From contig CAZPYJ010000014.1 of NCBI GenBank assembly GCA_964590645.1, forward strand, positions 35,325 through 99,324: 64,000 bases of DNA, in the 5' to 3' direction. The position numbers and the translations under genes were made by a program. Positions 44,641 through 53,318 of the stretch are shown here, in pieces (within the stretch, counting starts at the first letter, position 1; every line of letters begins with the position of its first letter). The notes under the pieces were generated by a model. That model searched no databases, was not told the DNA's origin, and worked only from the letters and a program-made list of their open reading frames with translations. The stretch comes from JAGNHN01 sp964590645 (lineage in GTDB: Bacteria; Bacteroidota; Bacteroidia; Bacteroidales; JAGNHN01).

Positions 44641-45441
44641 TCAGGATGGTGCGTGTTCTTTCTTTTTGCGGGGCCAGATCAAAATCAGCAAGCCTGCCAG
44701 CACAAATGGGATACTCAGCCATTGGCCCATATTCAGGAACATTGTTTCCTCAAATTCTACCTGGGGGTTCTTGATAAATTCGATGATAAAGCGCATCAGA
44801 AACACCCCGATCAGGAACCAGCCAAAGAGAAAACCTTCCCGGATGCGGGTTGTTTTTCTCCTGTAGGAAAAGTAAAGAAAGAGAAAGATGAGCAGGTAGG
44901 AAAGGGCCTCATAAATCTGGGTGGGATGTTTGGGAACGACTTCCATATTGCGTTCAAATACAAAGCCCCAGGGCAGGGTGGTGGGGATGCCGTAAATTTC
45001 TGAATTCATCAGGTTTCCGGTACGGATAAGGGCTCCGGCCAGGGCAACAGGAATAACGATGCGGTCGAGGATCCAGAGGTAGGATTTTCCGCTTTTTTTG
45101 GTAAAAAACCACAAAGCGATCAGGATTCCCACTGCTGCGCCGTGGCTTGCAAGGCCTCCCTTCCAAACCTTAAACATCTCCAGTGGACGGGCGAGATAAT
45201 AATCCGGTTCGTAAAAAAGACAATGGCCCAGGCGCGCTCCGATGATGGTAGCCGCGATCATTACCAATGCCAGCTGGTCGAGTTTCGTTTGCGGAATCTT
45301 TTCTATTTTGAATACCTGCATCATAATCAGGTATCCGAAATAAAAACCCAGGGCGAAAAGAAGGCCGTACCACCGTACAGCGATGCTGCCGATACGGAAG
45401 ATTTCCGGGTCAACATTCCAGTGGATGTAGGATAAGAGCAT
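44641..45441 (-). CDS. lgt: Prolipoprotein diacylglyceryl transferase
   Basis: Inner-membrane enzyme of 266 residues that moves diacylglycerol from phosphatidylglycerol to the lipobox cysteine, the first step of lipoprotein maturation. It has seven hydrophobic helices, the N-terminal RWYGLLFALGF, the catalytic-region GGLASHGAAVG, and the signature AGALIRTGNLMNSEIYG with the essential Arg and Asn. HPTQIYEAL is also conserved. Its products in this window would include the OmpA-like, HmuY and DUF192 lipoproteins. TACTTTCG on the minus strand near 45469, one mismatch from the -7 box, is a possible promoter. It is probably co-transcribed with gpmA. Confidence 0.96.
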   Translation of the reverse strand: MLLSYIHWNVDPEIFRIGSIAVRWYGLLFALGFYFGYLIMMQVFKIEKIPQTKLDQLALVMIAATIIGARLGHCLFYEPDYYLARPLEMFKVWKGGLASHGAAVGILIALWFFTKKSGKSYLWILDRIVIPVALAGALIRTGNLMNSEIYGIPTTLPWGFVFERNMEVVPKHPTQIYEALSYLLIFLFLYFSYRRKTTRIREGFLFGWFLIGVFLMRFIIEFIKNPQVEFEETMFLNMGQWLSIPFVLAGLLILIWPRKKKEHAPS

Positions 45442-45518
45442 AATATTCCTGTTGCCAAGTGGATAACGAAAGTACGCAAAAACAGGTGATATGTCCGGAA
45501 ATCCCTGTTAAGTTTCCT

Positions 45519-47300
45519 TTATAACTGCACCAGCAAAACCATAGGTTTCCCGTCTCTGATCACATCCACAGGGATAGACATTCCCTTTTCGAGTCCTTTG
45601 AGACGAGCCATATAGTCATAAATATTCCCCACACTTTTTCCGTTCAGGGCAGTGATGACATCTCCCTTTTTCATTCCGGCAACACCGCCGGGGCCATCCG
45701 GCCTGACGGCATCCACCCTCAATCCGTCACTTCCTGAGGAGGTGAAATCAGGCATAATGCCCAGGGTGATCTTATATCCTCTTCCGTGACCGCTTCGGCT
45801 TTTGGGGCCGGCTTCCTTAAAACTGAGCCGGGGCATAGGCCCGCTAAGCGCTGCGAGCAAGTCGGCGGAGAAATCCACCACCTGCTTCATTGAAGCATAA
45901 TCCAGCATATCAGCATCATCACGGGAAGTATGATAATCCGAGTGGGCTCCGGTAGAAATAAAAAACACAGGAATGTCGCGGGTATAGAAAGCAGCGTGAT
46001 CAGAAGCGCCATAGCCTTCCGGGGACAGGGCCAGGTCGAACTTGCGTTTTTTTCCCAGACGACGGAGCAAAGCTTCGCTTTCCTCTGCCGTGCCGCTTCC
46101 GCCTATCATCAGTTTTTTCTCTTCCTTCATCCTGCCAATCATATCAAAATTGATCATTGTATGAATGGCTTTGAGTGGCACAGGCGGATACTCTACGAAA
46201 AACTTCGAGCCCAGCAATCCCATCTCTTCCGCACTGAAAGCGACGAAAATGATGCTCCGTGCATTATTCTTCACGCTTCCAAAATAACGGGCCAGCTCTA
46301 TTACGGCAGCCACTCCGGAGGCATTATCATCAGCACCATTGTGTATCACCAGTGTGTCGGGTTCACGGGAGCCAGAGCCAGGGCCGCCCATTCCCAGATG
46401 ATCGTAGTGGGCACCCACAACCACATATTCCTCTTTCAATAAAGGATCGCTGCCCTTCAGTATCCCAATGACATTTCTGGCCCTTACTTTCTTCTGTTCT
46501 ATCTCAGGATGACCAAAAACCCTCAATTCCATTTCTACATCCAGGGGAGTTTTCTTGGCCATCAGGTTTTCCTCCAGTCGAGCCACGCTCTGATCGTAGC
46601 GCTCGAGTATGGGGTCGACCACTGAGCGGCGAATATGAAAGGCAGGGATATCAGCCAGAGCTGCACTGCGATCAAAGAACATATCCATCAGTTGGTCTTC
46701 TTTATCAAAACGTTCCCCGTTCACAAAGATCACCCCGGCAGCTCCGTGATCTCTGGCCATAAGCACCTTGTGCCTTTCACCGCTATATTCTGCATAAGGA
46801 CTGGCGGCATTGTCCGGATCGGGATCGCCACGCAAAAGGAGTACCCATCTGCCATCCACCTCCTTGCCGGCATAATCATTCCAGCTGATGCTGTCGTTCT
46901 CAATGGCAAATCCATATCCAGCAAAAACCAGATTACCTTCAACGGCCTGACTCGGCGAAAAAGACAAAGCAACAAAGTCTTCACCGTAATCCAACGACTT
47001 GTCGCCAAACTGCAGGCGGGTGGCCGGAGAAGCTTCTGCGCCCGTTACCACATCAAAAAACTGGTATCCATCCTCAGCGGAAAGTTGCAGTCCGGCTTCC
47101 CGGAATGCTTCGCGGATGAATTCTGCTGCTTCAATCTCCCCTTTCGATCCGGTTTGACGGCCTGCCAGGGCGTCATCGGCCAGGTAATACACGGATTTTT
47201 TCAATGCATCCTGGCTGATATCCGAATTTTGGGCTGTCAGGGTCAGGGACAAACCCAGGGATAATCCCAGGATAATCAGGCTTAAGCCTTTGTTTCTCAT
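45519..47300 (-). CDS. Secreted M28 metallopeptidase with PA and PDZ domains
   Basis: A 593-residue exported zinc aminopeptidase-type enzyme. The signal peptide (residues 1-23) ends LTLTAQ. A PA insert is at about 115-230 (LVFAGYGFAIE, WVLLLRGDPD, GAAGVIFVNG). The M28 catalytic site reads VVGAHYDHLG (first His), HNGADDNASGVA (bridging Asp), FSAEEMGLLGS (catalytic Glu pair) and GYGASDHAAFY (later His/Asp). A PDZ domain (about 515-593, GVAGMKKGDVITALNG) closes it. It starts 2 bases after the HmuY lipoprotein gene, so it is the last gene of the heme operon. A role in breaking down host or environmental hemoproteins is plausible but inferred from position. Confidence 0.92.
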   Translation of the reverse strand: MRNKGLSLIILGLSLGLSLTLTAQNSDISQDALKKSVYYLADDALAGRQTGSKGEIEAAEFIREAFREAGLQLSAEDGYQFFDVVTGAEASPATRLQFGDKSLDYGEDFVALSFSPSQAVEGNLVFAGYGFAIENDSISWNDYAGKEVDGRWVLLLRGDPDPDNAASPYAEYSGERHKVLMARDHGAAGVIFVNGERFDKEDQLMDMFFDRSAALADIPAFHIRRSVVDPILERYDQSVARLEENLMAKKTPLDVEMELRVFGHPEIEQKKVRARNVIGILKGSDPLLKEEYVVVGAHYDHLGMGGPGSGSREPDTLVIHNGADDNASGVAAVIELARYFGSVKNNARSIIFVAFSAEEMGLLGSKFFVEYPPVPLKAIHTMINFDMIGRMKEEKKLMIGGSGTAEESEALLRRLGKKRKFDLALSPEGYGASDHAAFYTRDIPVFFISTGAHSDYHTSRDDADMLDYASMKQVVDFSADLLAALSGPMPRLSFKEAGPKSRSGHGRGYKITLGIMPDFTSSGSDGLRVDAVRPDGPGGVAGMKKGDVITALNGKSVGNIYDYMARLKGLEKGMSIPVDVIRDGKPMVLLVQL

Positions 47301-47302
47301 AA

Positions 47303-48307
47303 TTATAGTCTTTGATATTCGATCACAGGATAACCTTTCTCACCCTGTGTATTGTAAAATCCAATAAAGCGCAATTTATAAAAATATCCTTCTGTGGTTT
47401 TGATCACATAGTTCACCTTAGTCAGCACGGTATAGCTGCCGGCGTCGAAGTCGTACCACTTCCAGTCGTAGCCGATCATATCCGCTTCCCGGCTGAAATT
47501 CAGGCTGAGGGCCACATCAAAATCCAGCTCTGAAAAGGCAAAAGCGGTATCTTTCGCCACCTCTACCCCATCGCGGATATTAGCCAGCACACCCGTTACA
47601 ATATATGGATAGGGATCTCCTGCATTGGTGTAAAGCAAGGTAGTATACTGCGTAAACCACAGGTCCCAACTGCCGGGGGATGGCCATTGTCCGGCGATGC
47701 TTTCCTTGTTTCTCAAAGAGTAAAAGACCAGGGGCATCCCGGGGTCTTTGACAACCCGATTCTCAGTATATTCACTTCCATCCAGGCGGGCGTGAACCAG
47801 GGTATAACTCTCACCATCATAGTCTGTGAGCTGTAACTTACGTAAACCCAGTGGGTTTCCACTGGAACTGTATCCAAGGTTGATAATGTACACTTCGCTG
47901 CGTGACAGGGTGTCTCCGTTTTGCACATCAAACCATTTTCCTATCGCTGTAGAGTCGGGGTTGCCGTCCGATTTATCAAATCGCCATCTTGTTTCCAATG
48001 TATCCGTGACCGAATCAAAATCGGTCTTGGCAGTCCGCGCTGCCAGCATAAAACGGGTGGTATTCAGATAAATCCTCCATCCGCCGGCCTGGCTTTCCAG
48101 GGCCAGGTCCCAGGCCATTTTGCCGGTTTCAAGCACTCCATCGCCGTTTCCCAGATCAAAGAAGACCGTCTGACTGTAGTCCTGTTTCTGGGCAATGGTG
48201 GCTGTTTCCACCTCTCCCGGCTCGTGAGGTGTGACCCTTTCATCTTCCTCAAAACAGGAAGAGAAGAAAAATAAAATACTGATATAGAATATGTTTCTTA
48301 AACGCAT
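47303..48307 (-). CDS. hmuY: HmuY-family heme-binding lipoprotein
   Basis: A 334-residue outer-membrane lipoprotein; the lipobox Cys is residue 18 (FFFSSC). The body has the HmuY pattern: MAWDLALESQAGGWRIYLNT near residue 63, PYIVTGVLANI near 235, and the conserved end with IGYDWKWYDFDAGSY and NYVIKTTEGYFYKLRF. HmuY of Porphyromonas strips heme from hemoproteins and passes it to the TonB receptor HmuR. Its ATG shares one base with the stop of the receptor gene (TGATG), and its stop lies 2 bases before the M28 gene. It pairs with the larger, T9SS-sorted HmuY-like protein three genes upstream. Confidence 0.86.
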   Translation of the reverse strand: MRLRNIFYISILFFFSSCFEEDERVTPHEPGEVETATIAQKQDYSQTVFFDLGNGDGVLETGKMAWDLALESQAGGWRIYLNTTRFMLAARTAKTDFDSVTDTLETRWRFDKSDGNPDSTAIGKWFDVQNGDTLSRSEVYIINLGYSSSGNPLGLRKLQLTDYDGESYTLVHARLDGSEYTENRVVKDPGMPLVFYSLRNKESIAGQWPSPGSWDLWFTQYTTLLYTNAGDPYPYIVTGVLANIRDGVEVAKDTAFAFSELDFDVALSLNFSREADMIGYDWKWYDFDAGSYTVLTKVNYVIKTTEGYFYKLRFIGFYNTQGEKGYPVIEYQRL

Positions 48308-50529
48308 CAGTTCTGTCGGATGTGCGAAATGGTATAATTGAGTTTGAAGAACCAGGTCCTTCCATACCCAGCCAGCAGGCTGCCTCCAGCACCACCGTGC
48401 ACTCCGGAAGTGCCTCCCGTAATGGCGATATTGGTATTGTCAAAGGCGTTTTTCACTCCGGCGGATAGTTGTAAAGTCCTGTCGAAGAGATGTCGTGAAA
48501 CACTGATATCCAGGGTATGATAATCCTCGATATAGCCTTCCGCGAGCTTTCCTGAGAGATCAAGGTAAAACTGGGGCAAACTTCCAGTGTATTTGTAAAA
48601 GGCGGAAAGCGCCCAGTCGGTTTGGCCCGGATGCAATGAAAGGCTGGTATTGAAGTCGGTACTGTAACGATATTTCTCAGAAACCGCTTCTTCCAGGGTG
48701 TGTGTTCTTCCGGTAAGCGATACCCCGGGTTTCAGCGTCAGATATGGATGCCAGGCCAGGGTGGTTCGGATTTCTGCGCCCCGGGTATGATAATCCTCTA
48801 CATTTATATAGGTGTACAGTGTTCCAGATGATTGGGCCAGGGTAATGATGTTTTCAATATCATTCTGGAAAAGATGCAGTTCGGCAGACCAGTTCAGCCT
48901 TCCCTGTCTGCCTTTGATGCTGGCCGAAAGGGCAGAGTTCCAGGAATATTCGGCTTTGAGCTCCGGGTTGCCCTGGATATTATGATTGATATCTACAAAA
49001 TAGAGGTACAGCTCTTTCAGAGATGGAGCCCGGAAGCCCCTGGAGAAGGATCCCCTGAGGTTCAATTCCTCCAGGGCTGCATATTTAAGGTGCATCGACC
49101 ATACCAGGGGAGGATTATATCGGGTGTTATGGCTGAAACGCAAGCCGGGCTGCATTTCCATCCGGGCAAAAGGACGGATTTGCAGGCTGGCAAAAACCGC
49201 ATAGTCGCCGATATCCTGTACCTTATCCGTAATGCGTTTTCCTTCGCCAAATTCGTGGTGGATATCGGTTCCGGCCTGAAAAGAAAAGGCTTTATTCTTA
49301 TCCGGCTGAGTAAGCATAGTCCTGATCATCAGAGCAGAAAATACAGATGTGTCTTGATCTTCGGTATTGGCACTGCGCACCTCGGTGAGGGTGGTCAGGT
49401 CTTTGAAAAGGGTCTCTTTTTCTCTGCGGAAATCAGACCAGGCTGCGGTGCCTTCCAGCAGCAATTGCTCAGAGAGAGGGTGATGTCCTTCAGCTTTCAG
49501 CGTCCAGCGACGGGTATGAAAGTGATTGTCGAAAGCGGTCTCATAGTAAGGAGGAAGCAGGGCTCCTTTGTTCTTTAACAATTCGTGGAAATAACTGAAG
49601 GTGGTACGTAACTTGCTGTCTCCCTTGCGGTAAGCGTGCCAGACTTCCGTATCATACTGTCTTTTTGGTTTCCAGAGCTTAAAACGGCTGTTGCCTTCCG
49701 GCGACCATCCATCAAAGAAATTGCGGGCGGCACTGATCGACCAGGAATGGTTTTTATGGCGGGATGCGGCCATCAGGGAGGCATTATAGGTTCCCACGGA
49801 TTCCCAGTAGGTTTCCGCGCCGGCGCGGTATTGTCCGGCAAAATTATCCCGGGTAATGATGTTCACCACTCCGGCCAGGGCGTTACTGCCATAGACTACC
49901 GACATAGGGCCTTCGATGATTTCGACGTGGGAGATATTATTGAGGTTGAGCTGGGCCAGGTCAATATTCCCGTTCATACGGCCAATGACCGGTACCCCGT
50001 CGATCAGAAATTTGATATGCTCCCCACTGAGCCCACGCAGACTGAGGTTGGCGCCCAGGGCACCATCCTGGCTGATGCGCATACTGAGTTCATCCGAAAG
50101 CAGATCACGCAGGTTGGGACTGGCTTTGCTGTTCATTTTGACCGGAGAGATTACGCGGACGGGATAGATGGACTGATCCACACTTCGCGGGCTGTATTGG
50201 GCCGTTACCACCACAGCGTCCATATCCAGTACAGCCGGCGTAATTTCTATCTCTTTTCCCTTTTCCAGAGAAAGGGTGTCTGTATATCCTTGATAACCAA
50301 TACAGGAAATAGTGATGGTGGAGGTTTGTGAGAATGGAGGCTTGAACTTGCCATCCGGGTCGGTAGCGCCCAGCCATTCCTTTGTGCCATCAAGGCTTTG
50401 AAGCTGAACGTGCACAAAGGGAAGCGGTTTTTTTGTGATCGCATCCAAAACAGTAAGAACAGCATCCTGCGCCGCCACAGAGGTGACGGCGAGGACACTG
50501 ATCAGCGATATGAAAAAGAAATGCTTCAA
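48307..50529 (-). CDS. TonB-dependent receptor, probable heme/hemophore receptor
   Basis: Outer-membrane transporter of 740 residues. The signal peptide ends SVAAQ. A carboxypeptidase-regulatory-like domain follows (about 22-95, TVLDAITKKPLPFVHV), then the plug (VVVTAQYSPRSVDQ, SLRGLSGEHIKFLIDGVPV, EIIEGPMSVVYGSNALAGVVNI) and a 22-strand barrel ending in an aromatic-rich strand. It is flanked by two HmuY-like genes, so heme or a heme carrier is the likely cargo (the HmuR role). It lies 1 base after the upstream HmuY-like gene and overlaps the downstream hmuY by 1 base. No NPNL box could be identified with confidence. Confidence 0.9.
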   Translation of the reverse strand: MKHFFFISLISVLAVTSVAAQDAVLTVLDAITKKPLPFVHVQLQSLDGTKEWLGATDPDGKFKPPFSQTSTITISCIGYQGYTDTLSLEKGKEIEITPAVLDMDAVVVTAQYSPRSVDQSIYPVRVISPVKMNSKASPNLRDLLSDELSMRISQDGALGANLSLRGLSGEHIKFLIDGVPVIGRMNGNIDLAQLNLNNISHVEIIEGPMSVVYGSNALAGVVNIITRDNFAGQYRAGAETYWESVGTYNASLMAASRHKNHSWSISAARNFFDGWSPEGNSRFKLWKPKRQYDTEVWHAYRKGDSKLRTTFSYFHELLKNKGALLPPYYETAFDNHFHTRRWTLKAEGHHPLSEQLLLEGTAAWSDFRREKETLFKDLTTLTEVRSANTEDQDTSVFSALMIRTMLTQPDKNKAFSFQAGTDIHHEFGEGKRITDKVQDIGDYAVFASLQIRPFARMEMQPGLRFSHNTRYNPPLVWSMHLKYAALEELNLRGSFSRGFRAPSLKELYLYFVDINHNIQGNPELKAEYSWNSALSASIKGRQGRLNWSAELHLFQNDIENIITLAQSSGTLYTYINVEDYHTRGAEIRTTLAWHPYLTLKPGVSLTGRTHTLEEAVSEKYRYSTDFNTSLSLHPGQTDWALSAFYKYTGSLPQFYLDLSGKLAEGYIEDYHTLDISVSRHLFDRTLQLSAGVKNAFDNTNIAITGGTSGVHGGAGGSLLAGYGRTWFFKLNYTISHIRQN

Positions 50530-50530
50530 G

Positions 50531-51799
50531 CTATTTCACCATTAATTTGCTTGTTCCGCTCAGGCCCTTCGCCTGGAGATGGATGAGGTACATTCCCGGA
50601 ATCATTCCTTCCAATGAGAGGGTGGTTTCTTCGGTTCCGGGCCGGCCGATAATCGTTTTTGACTGCATCACTCGCCCGTTCAGGTCGAGAATGTGCAAGA
50701 CCCCCTGGCTTCCTGCTTCCAGATTGCTGAGCACATTGGTGTGCGAGGATGCCGGATTGGGGTAAATATGTATTGCCTGCGTTCCGGCTACGACTTCTTC
50801 AATGCCGGAAGTGGCCAGTTTTGTTTTCTGGAATTCAATATTTCCGGTGGAGGTACCTTCAAAGACCTCAAAGAACAGCTTCCAGACATCCCCATCGGCG
50901 GTTTTCAGGAAAAAGACCGTTGAGTCATCCACCCACCAGGAGAATGTACCCAAGTCGAAGGACTTCCAGTCGTAACCGATCACCGAACGGGATGAATCGT
51001 AAGTATGTCCCTGATAAGTATTGTAGAGATACTGCGAAACGCCCTTCACTTCTGCCACGCCCAGATGAGCATTGCTCAGTACACCGGTTACAATATAAGG
51101 TGTGCCTGTAGGGTGCATCGCCATATACTTGGTAAACAGGAGGTCCCAATCAGTTTTGGCAGGTTCACGGTCGATCACCTGATTGGCGGGAATGGAGTAA
51201 TAAATGAAATTCTTGCTGGCGTATGGGCTACAGTCGATGGTTTGTGTGGTTTCCCCGCTTCCATCCAGATTGGCAATTTTGAAGTGGTAAACAGAATTGG
51301 GCCCATTGTATGTTTTACGCTGAATCCAGAGTTTGTAAAGGCTGCCATCCGGACGTTTTACAATGTAGAGGGAATCGCCCACTACATCGTGGTTGATGGC
51401 ATTATAGATGCCCCATCCATAGTCGGGATGCCCGCCTGCATTGCGGTTGAAGGCTCCGTTTTCCCATTCATCCGGATCATTGAACAGGGGTCCCCAGGTG
51501 GACATCCCCACGGTATCCACATTTGCCCAGCCGGCGGTATCGCCATTGCCCCAGGTATACAGCTCCACACCGGAACCATCGTTGATCAGGATGGCAGCGC
51601 TGAAGACAGGTACGGCAAAGGCGATATCCCAGATCTCACGGGGAGAGCTCAGCTCTATGCCGGTTTCCATATTGTAGTAAATATCTGTAACATAAGCGGG
51701 GTTCATCGAAATGGTATCCCCTTCGGCCTGCAGGGGAGCAGAAAGAAAGCCGAACATCAGAAACAGACTGACGGCAATCATCGTAAGTGTTCTCATCAT
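50531..51799 (-). CDS. HmuY-like secreted protein with T9SS sorting domain
   Basis: A 422-residue exported protein. The signal peptide runs to about residue 25. Residues about 35-340 follow the HmuY pattern (WDIAFAVPVF, TDWDLLFTKYMA, PYIVTGVLSNAHLGV, VIGYDWKSFDLG, VFFLKTADGDVWKLFFEVF), which closely parallels the lipoprotein HmuY in the same operon. Residues about 344-422 are a T9SS type A sorting domain (IHIYPNPASSHTNV, LHILDLNGRVM, GMYLIHLQ), predicting release or anchoring at the outer surface. ATG codons are at 51799 and 51796. A two-stage heme relay, from this sorted protein to the receptor and lipoprotein, is inference. Confidence 0.87.
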   Translation of the reverse strand: MMRTLTMIAVSLFLMFGFLSAPLQAEGDTISMNPAYVTDIYYNMETGIELSSPREIWDIAFAVPVFSAAILINDGSGVELYTWGNGDTAGWANVDTVGMSTWGPLFNDPDEWENGAFNRNAGGHPDYGWGIYNAINHDVVGDSLYIVKRPDGSLYKLWIQRKTYNGPNSVYHFKIANLDGSGETTQTIDCSPYASKNFIYYSIPANQVIDREPAKTDWDLLFTKYMAMHPTGTPYIVTGVLSNAHLGVAEVKGVSQYLYNTYQGHTYDSSRSVIGYDWKSFDLGTFSWWVDDSTVFFLKTADGDVWKLFFEVFEGTSTGNIEFQKTKLATSGIEEVVAGTQAIHIYPNPASSHTNVLSNLEAGSQGVLHILDLNGRVMQSKTIIGRPGTEETTLSLEGMIPGMYLIHLQAKGLSGTSKLMVK

Positions 51800-51905
51800 T
51801 ATGGAGTATTAAATGTCTGATTAAGATTAAATTATAAGATACAACAGAAGTTGATCTATTCCCTGCCGGAGGGGGCAGGGTCTGGAGTGAGTGAAAAAAG
51901 AGGAA

Positions 51906-52256
51906 TCAGCAGGCCGGGGGGCCGCGGTGCTTCAGGTTGCCGGAAAGCTCTTTATGGAAGGCCTGAAGGGGGCTTCGGGCAAAGCGAACCGGGTCGGAAG
52001 AAAGCAGGAAGTGCGCAGAGGCAAGGAAGGGTAAGATGGCCTGCCCGCTTCCATCAAAATGAGAATCGGCAATAAAACATTTCTGCCAGACCTGGTCTTC
52101 TTTCTTCAGCGTGAGCGAAGAACTCACCTGAAAGATCAGCACCTTGCCATAAAGATGATGCTGGTGAAAATTGACCAGGGTGCCCGTAACCAACCATACA
52201 AAGACGATCAGCATTAAGCTGGCAACTTTCTCTCTTATGACATTTCTGCGAGGCAT
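51906..52256 (-). CDS. Small His-rich membrane protein ending in RGPPAC, leader of the heme operon
   Basis: A 116-residue protein from the ATG at 52254-52256. One membrane helix (about 12-30, ASLMLIVFVWLVTGTL) is followed by VNFHQHHLYGK, an outside domain with a single Cys-x6-His region, and the tail LKHRGPPAC. I recognise no named family with certainty. Small one-helix, His/Cys-bearing proteins with an RxPP-like C-terminus occur next to TonB receptors in Bacteroidota, and a role in metal or heme sensing or transfer would fit. It is the first gene after an exact -7 box (52287-52294) and precedes the HmuY-like gene by 106 bases. Confidence 0.62.
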   Translation of the reverse strand: MPRRNVIREKVASLMLIVFVWLVTGTLVNFHQHHLYGKVLIFQVSSSLTLKKEDQVWQKCFIADSHFDGSGQAILPFLASAHFLLSSDPVRFARSPLQAFHKELSGNLKHRGPPAC

Positions 52257-52286
52257 TCCTGTTTTTACATTGAATAAATGCGCATA

Positions 52287-52294
52287 CAAATATA
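52287..52294 (-). promoter_or_regulatory. -7 element of the heme operon
   Basis: TATATTTG on the minus strand, an exact consensus match, 30 bases upstream of the small His-rich gene. The -33 half is not clear. It lies within 12 bases of the end of the DUF192 gene. Confidence 0.5.
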
Positions 52295-52298
52295 TGAC

Positions 52299-52850
52299 TT
52301 ATTGGTAGATCGCTTCTGCTTCATCTGACAACTTTTGGTAGGATATCTGCATCCCTTCCCGAATCCCGTGATTTTCGCAGAATCCTGCATTGAGCTCCAG
52401 CACATATTGCGCCGGGGCATTGCTGGGCAGAGAAGCTTCAGAGTAAGGGATGGTGTAGGGGTGTATGGTATTGATAATCCCCCCGGCATCGATGAAAAGG
52501 ATGTCGAGGCTGAGGCGGGTATTCTTCATCCAGAAAGAACGATACTCTTCCTTTTCGAAGAGAAACAGCATTCCTCCGTTTTCCGGCAGCCAGGTACGAT
52601 ACATCAGGCCGCGTTCCTGGGAAAAGGCATCTTCTGCCATTTCGATATCCAGGCTGACTACAATCCGGCCACTGCTATCCCGGATATCCAGTATCCCATC
52701 CCGCTTAAAGCGGTTCAAATCCGACTCTGCTGCGGGCAGCGTATCGCCGGAAGCTTCCCCTGAATGGCGCACACCACAACCACTGCCTCCTGCGATCAGC
52801 AAGAAAATAAAGGCTAAAACTGCGACATTGAGCTTTATAGTGAGTTTCAT
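52299..52850 (-). CDS. DUF192 lipoprotein
   Basis: A 183-residue lipoprotein. The start at the ATG at 52848-52850 gives a signal peptide with the lipobox Cys at residue 25 (GGSGC); an upstream extension adds 17 non-signal residues. Residues about 60-180 are a DUF192 domain: EMAEDAFSQERGLMYRTWLP, NGGMLFLFEKEEYRSFWMKN, LDILFIDAGG and AQYVLELNAGFCENHGI. The family is small, all-beta, widespread and of unknown function. A good promoter (52871-52901) lies directly upstream and is divergent from the ferredoxin promoter. The heme operon follows on the same strand but has its own -7 box. Confidence 0.9.
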   Translation of the reverse strand: MKLTIKLNVAVLAFIFLLIAGGSGCGVRHSGEASGDTLPAAESDLNRFKRDGILDIRDSSGRIVVSLDIEMAEDAFSQERGLMYRTWLPENGGMLFLFEKEEYRSFWMKNTRLSLDILFIDAGGIINTIHPYTIPYSEASLPSNAPAQYVLELNAGFCENHGIREGMQISYQKLSDEAEAIYQ

Positions 52851-52870
52851 TTGACTTGTTAAGCGCTTCA

Positions 52871-52901
52871 CAAAACTACAGGAATCTTTGTATTCAGGCA
52901 A
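52871..52901 (-). promoter_or_regulatory. Promoter of the DUF192 gene
   Basis: On the minus strand: TTG (52899-52901), 20-base spacer, TAGTTTTG (52871-52878), matching TTG-N17-23-TAnnTTTG. The -7 box ends 20 bases before the start codon. Confidence 0.65.
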
Positions 52902-52952
52902 TTTGATATTTATTTAAACTGGGTATAAATTTCAGACACAGAGGTCATAATC

Positions 52953-52983
52953 TTGAATATTGAGTGAAAAGCAAGTATGTTTG
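52953..52983 (+). promoter_or_regulatory. Promoter of the ferredoxin gene
   Basis: TTG (52953-52955), 20-base spacer, TATGTTTG (52976-52983), an exact -33/-7 match. It leaves a leader of about 60 bases before the ATG. Confidence 0.7.
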
Positions 52984-53047
52984 TCAGCGAATAAGCAGGG
53001 TAAAAGCTGCAAAACGGAATAGAATTATTCACTAAAAACTGAGAGCG

Positions 53048-53215
53048 ATGGCTTACATAATCAATGATGATTGCACAGCCTGCGGAACTTGTCTGGATGA
53101 GTGCCCGGTTGATGCTATCTCTGAAGGTGATATCTATGTGATTGATCCTGAATTGTGCACCGACTGCGGGTCTTGCGCAGATGTTTGCCCGGTTGAAGCA
53201 ATCCACCCGGAATAA
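53048..53215 (+). CDS. Bacterial-type 2x[4Fe-4S] ferredoxin
   Basis: A 55-residue electron carrier. It has two complete cluster motifs, CTACGTCLDECP and CTDCGSCADVCP, each with the fourth Cys followed by Pro as in clostridial-type ferredoxins, where the fourth Cys of one motif completes the other cluster. The N-terminus MAYIINDDC and the acidic surface (Asp, Glu) are typical. It is cytoplasmic and passes low-potential electrons; partners are not encoded nearby. It is a single-gene unit with its own promoter and a strong terminator immediately downstream. The gene is small, but the motif pair leaves little doubt. Confidence 0.96.
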   Translation: MAYIINDDCTACGTCLDECPVDAISEGDIYVIDPELCTDCGSCADVCPVEAIHPE

Positions 53216-53235
53216 GAAAGAGGAACACTGATGCA

Positions 53236-53271
53236 AAAACCGGCGCTTTTTGGAAGTCGCCGGTTTTTTTT
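53236..53271 (+). terminator. Terminator after the ferredoxin gene, probably two-way
   Basis: AAAACCGGCG (53236-53245) pairs with CGCCGGTTTT (53258-53267), and the run of T reaches 53271. An A-run on the left side would also serve the convergent amylase transcript. Confidence 0.85.
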
Positions 53272-53318
53272 CTTCCTTTCAGTAAGGGATGGATGCTTGC
53301 CCACAGGGGCCTCAAAGA

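Noticed and set aside
52910..53236. Minus-strand frame over the ferredoxin gene
   Set aside because: It is antisense to a ferredoxin with two perfect cluster motifs and a good promoter.
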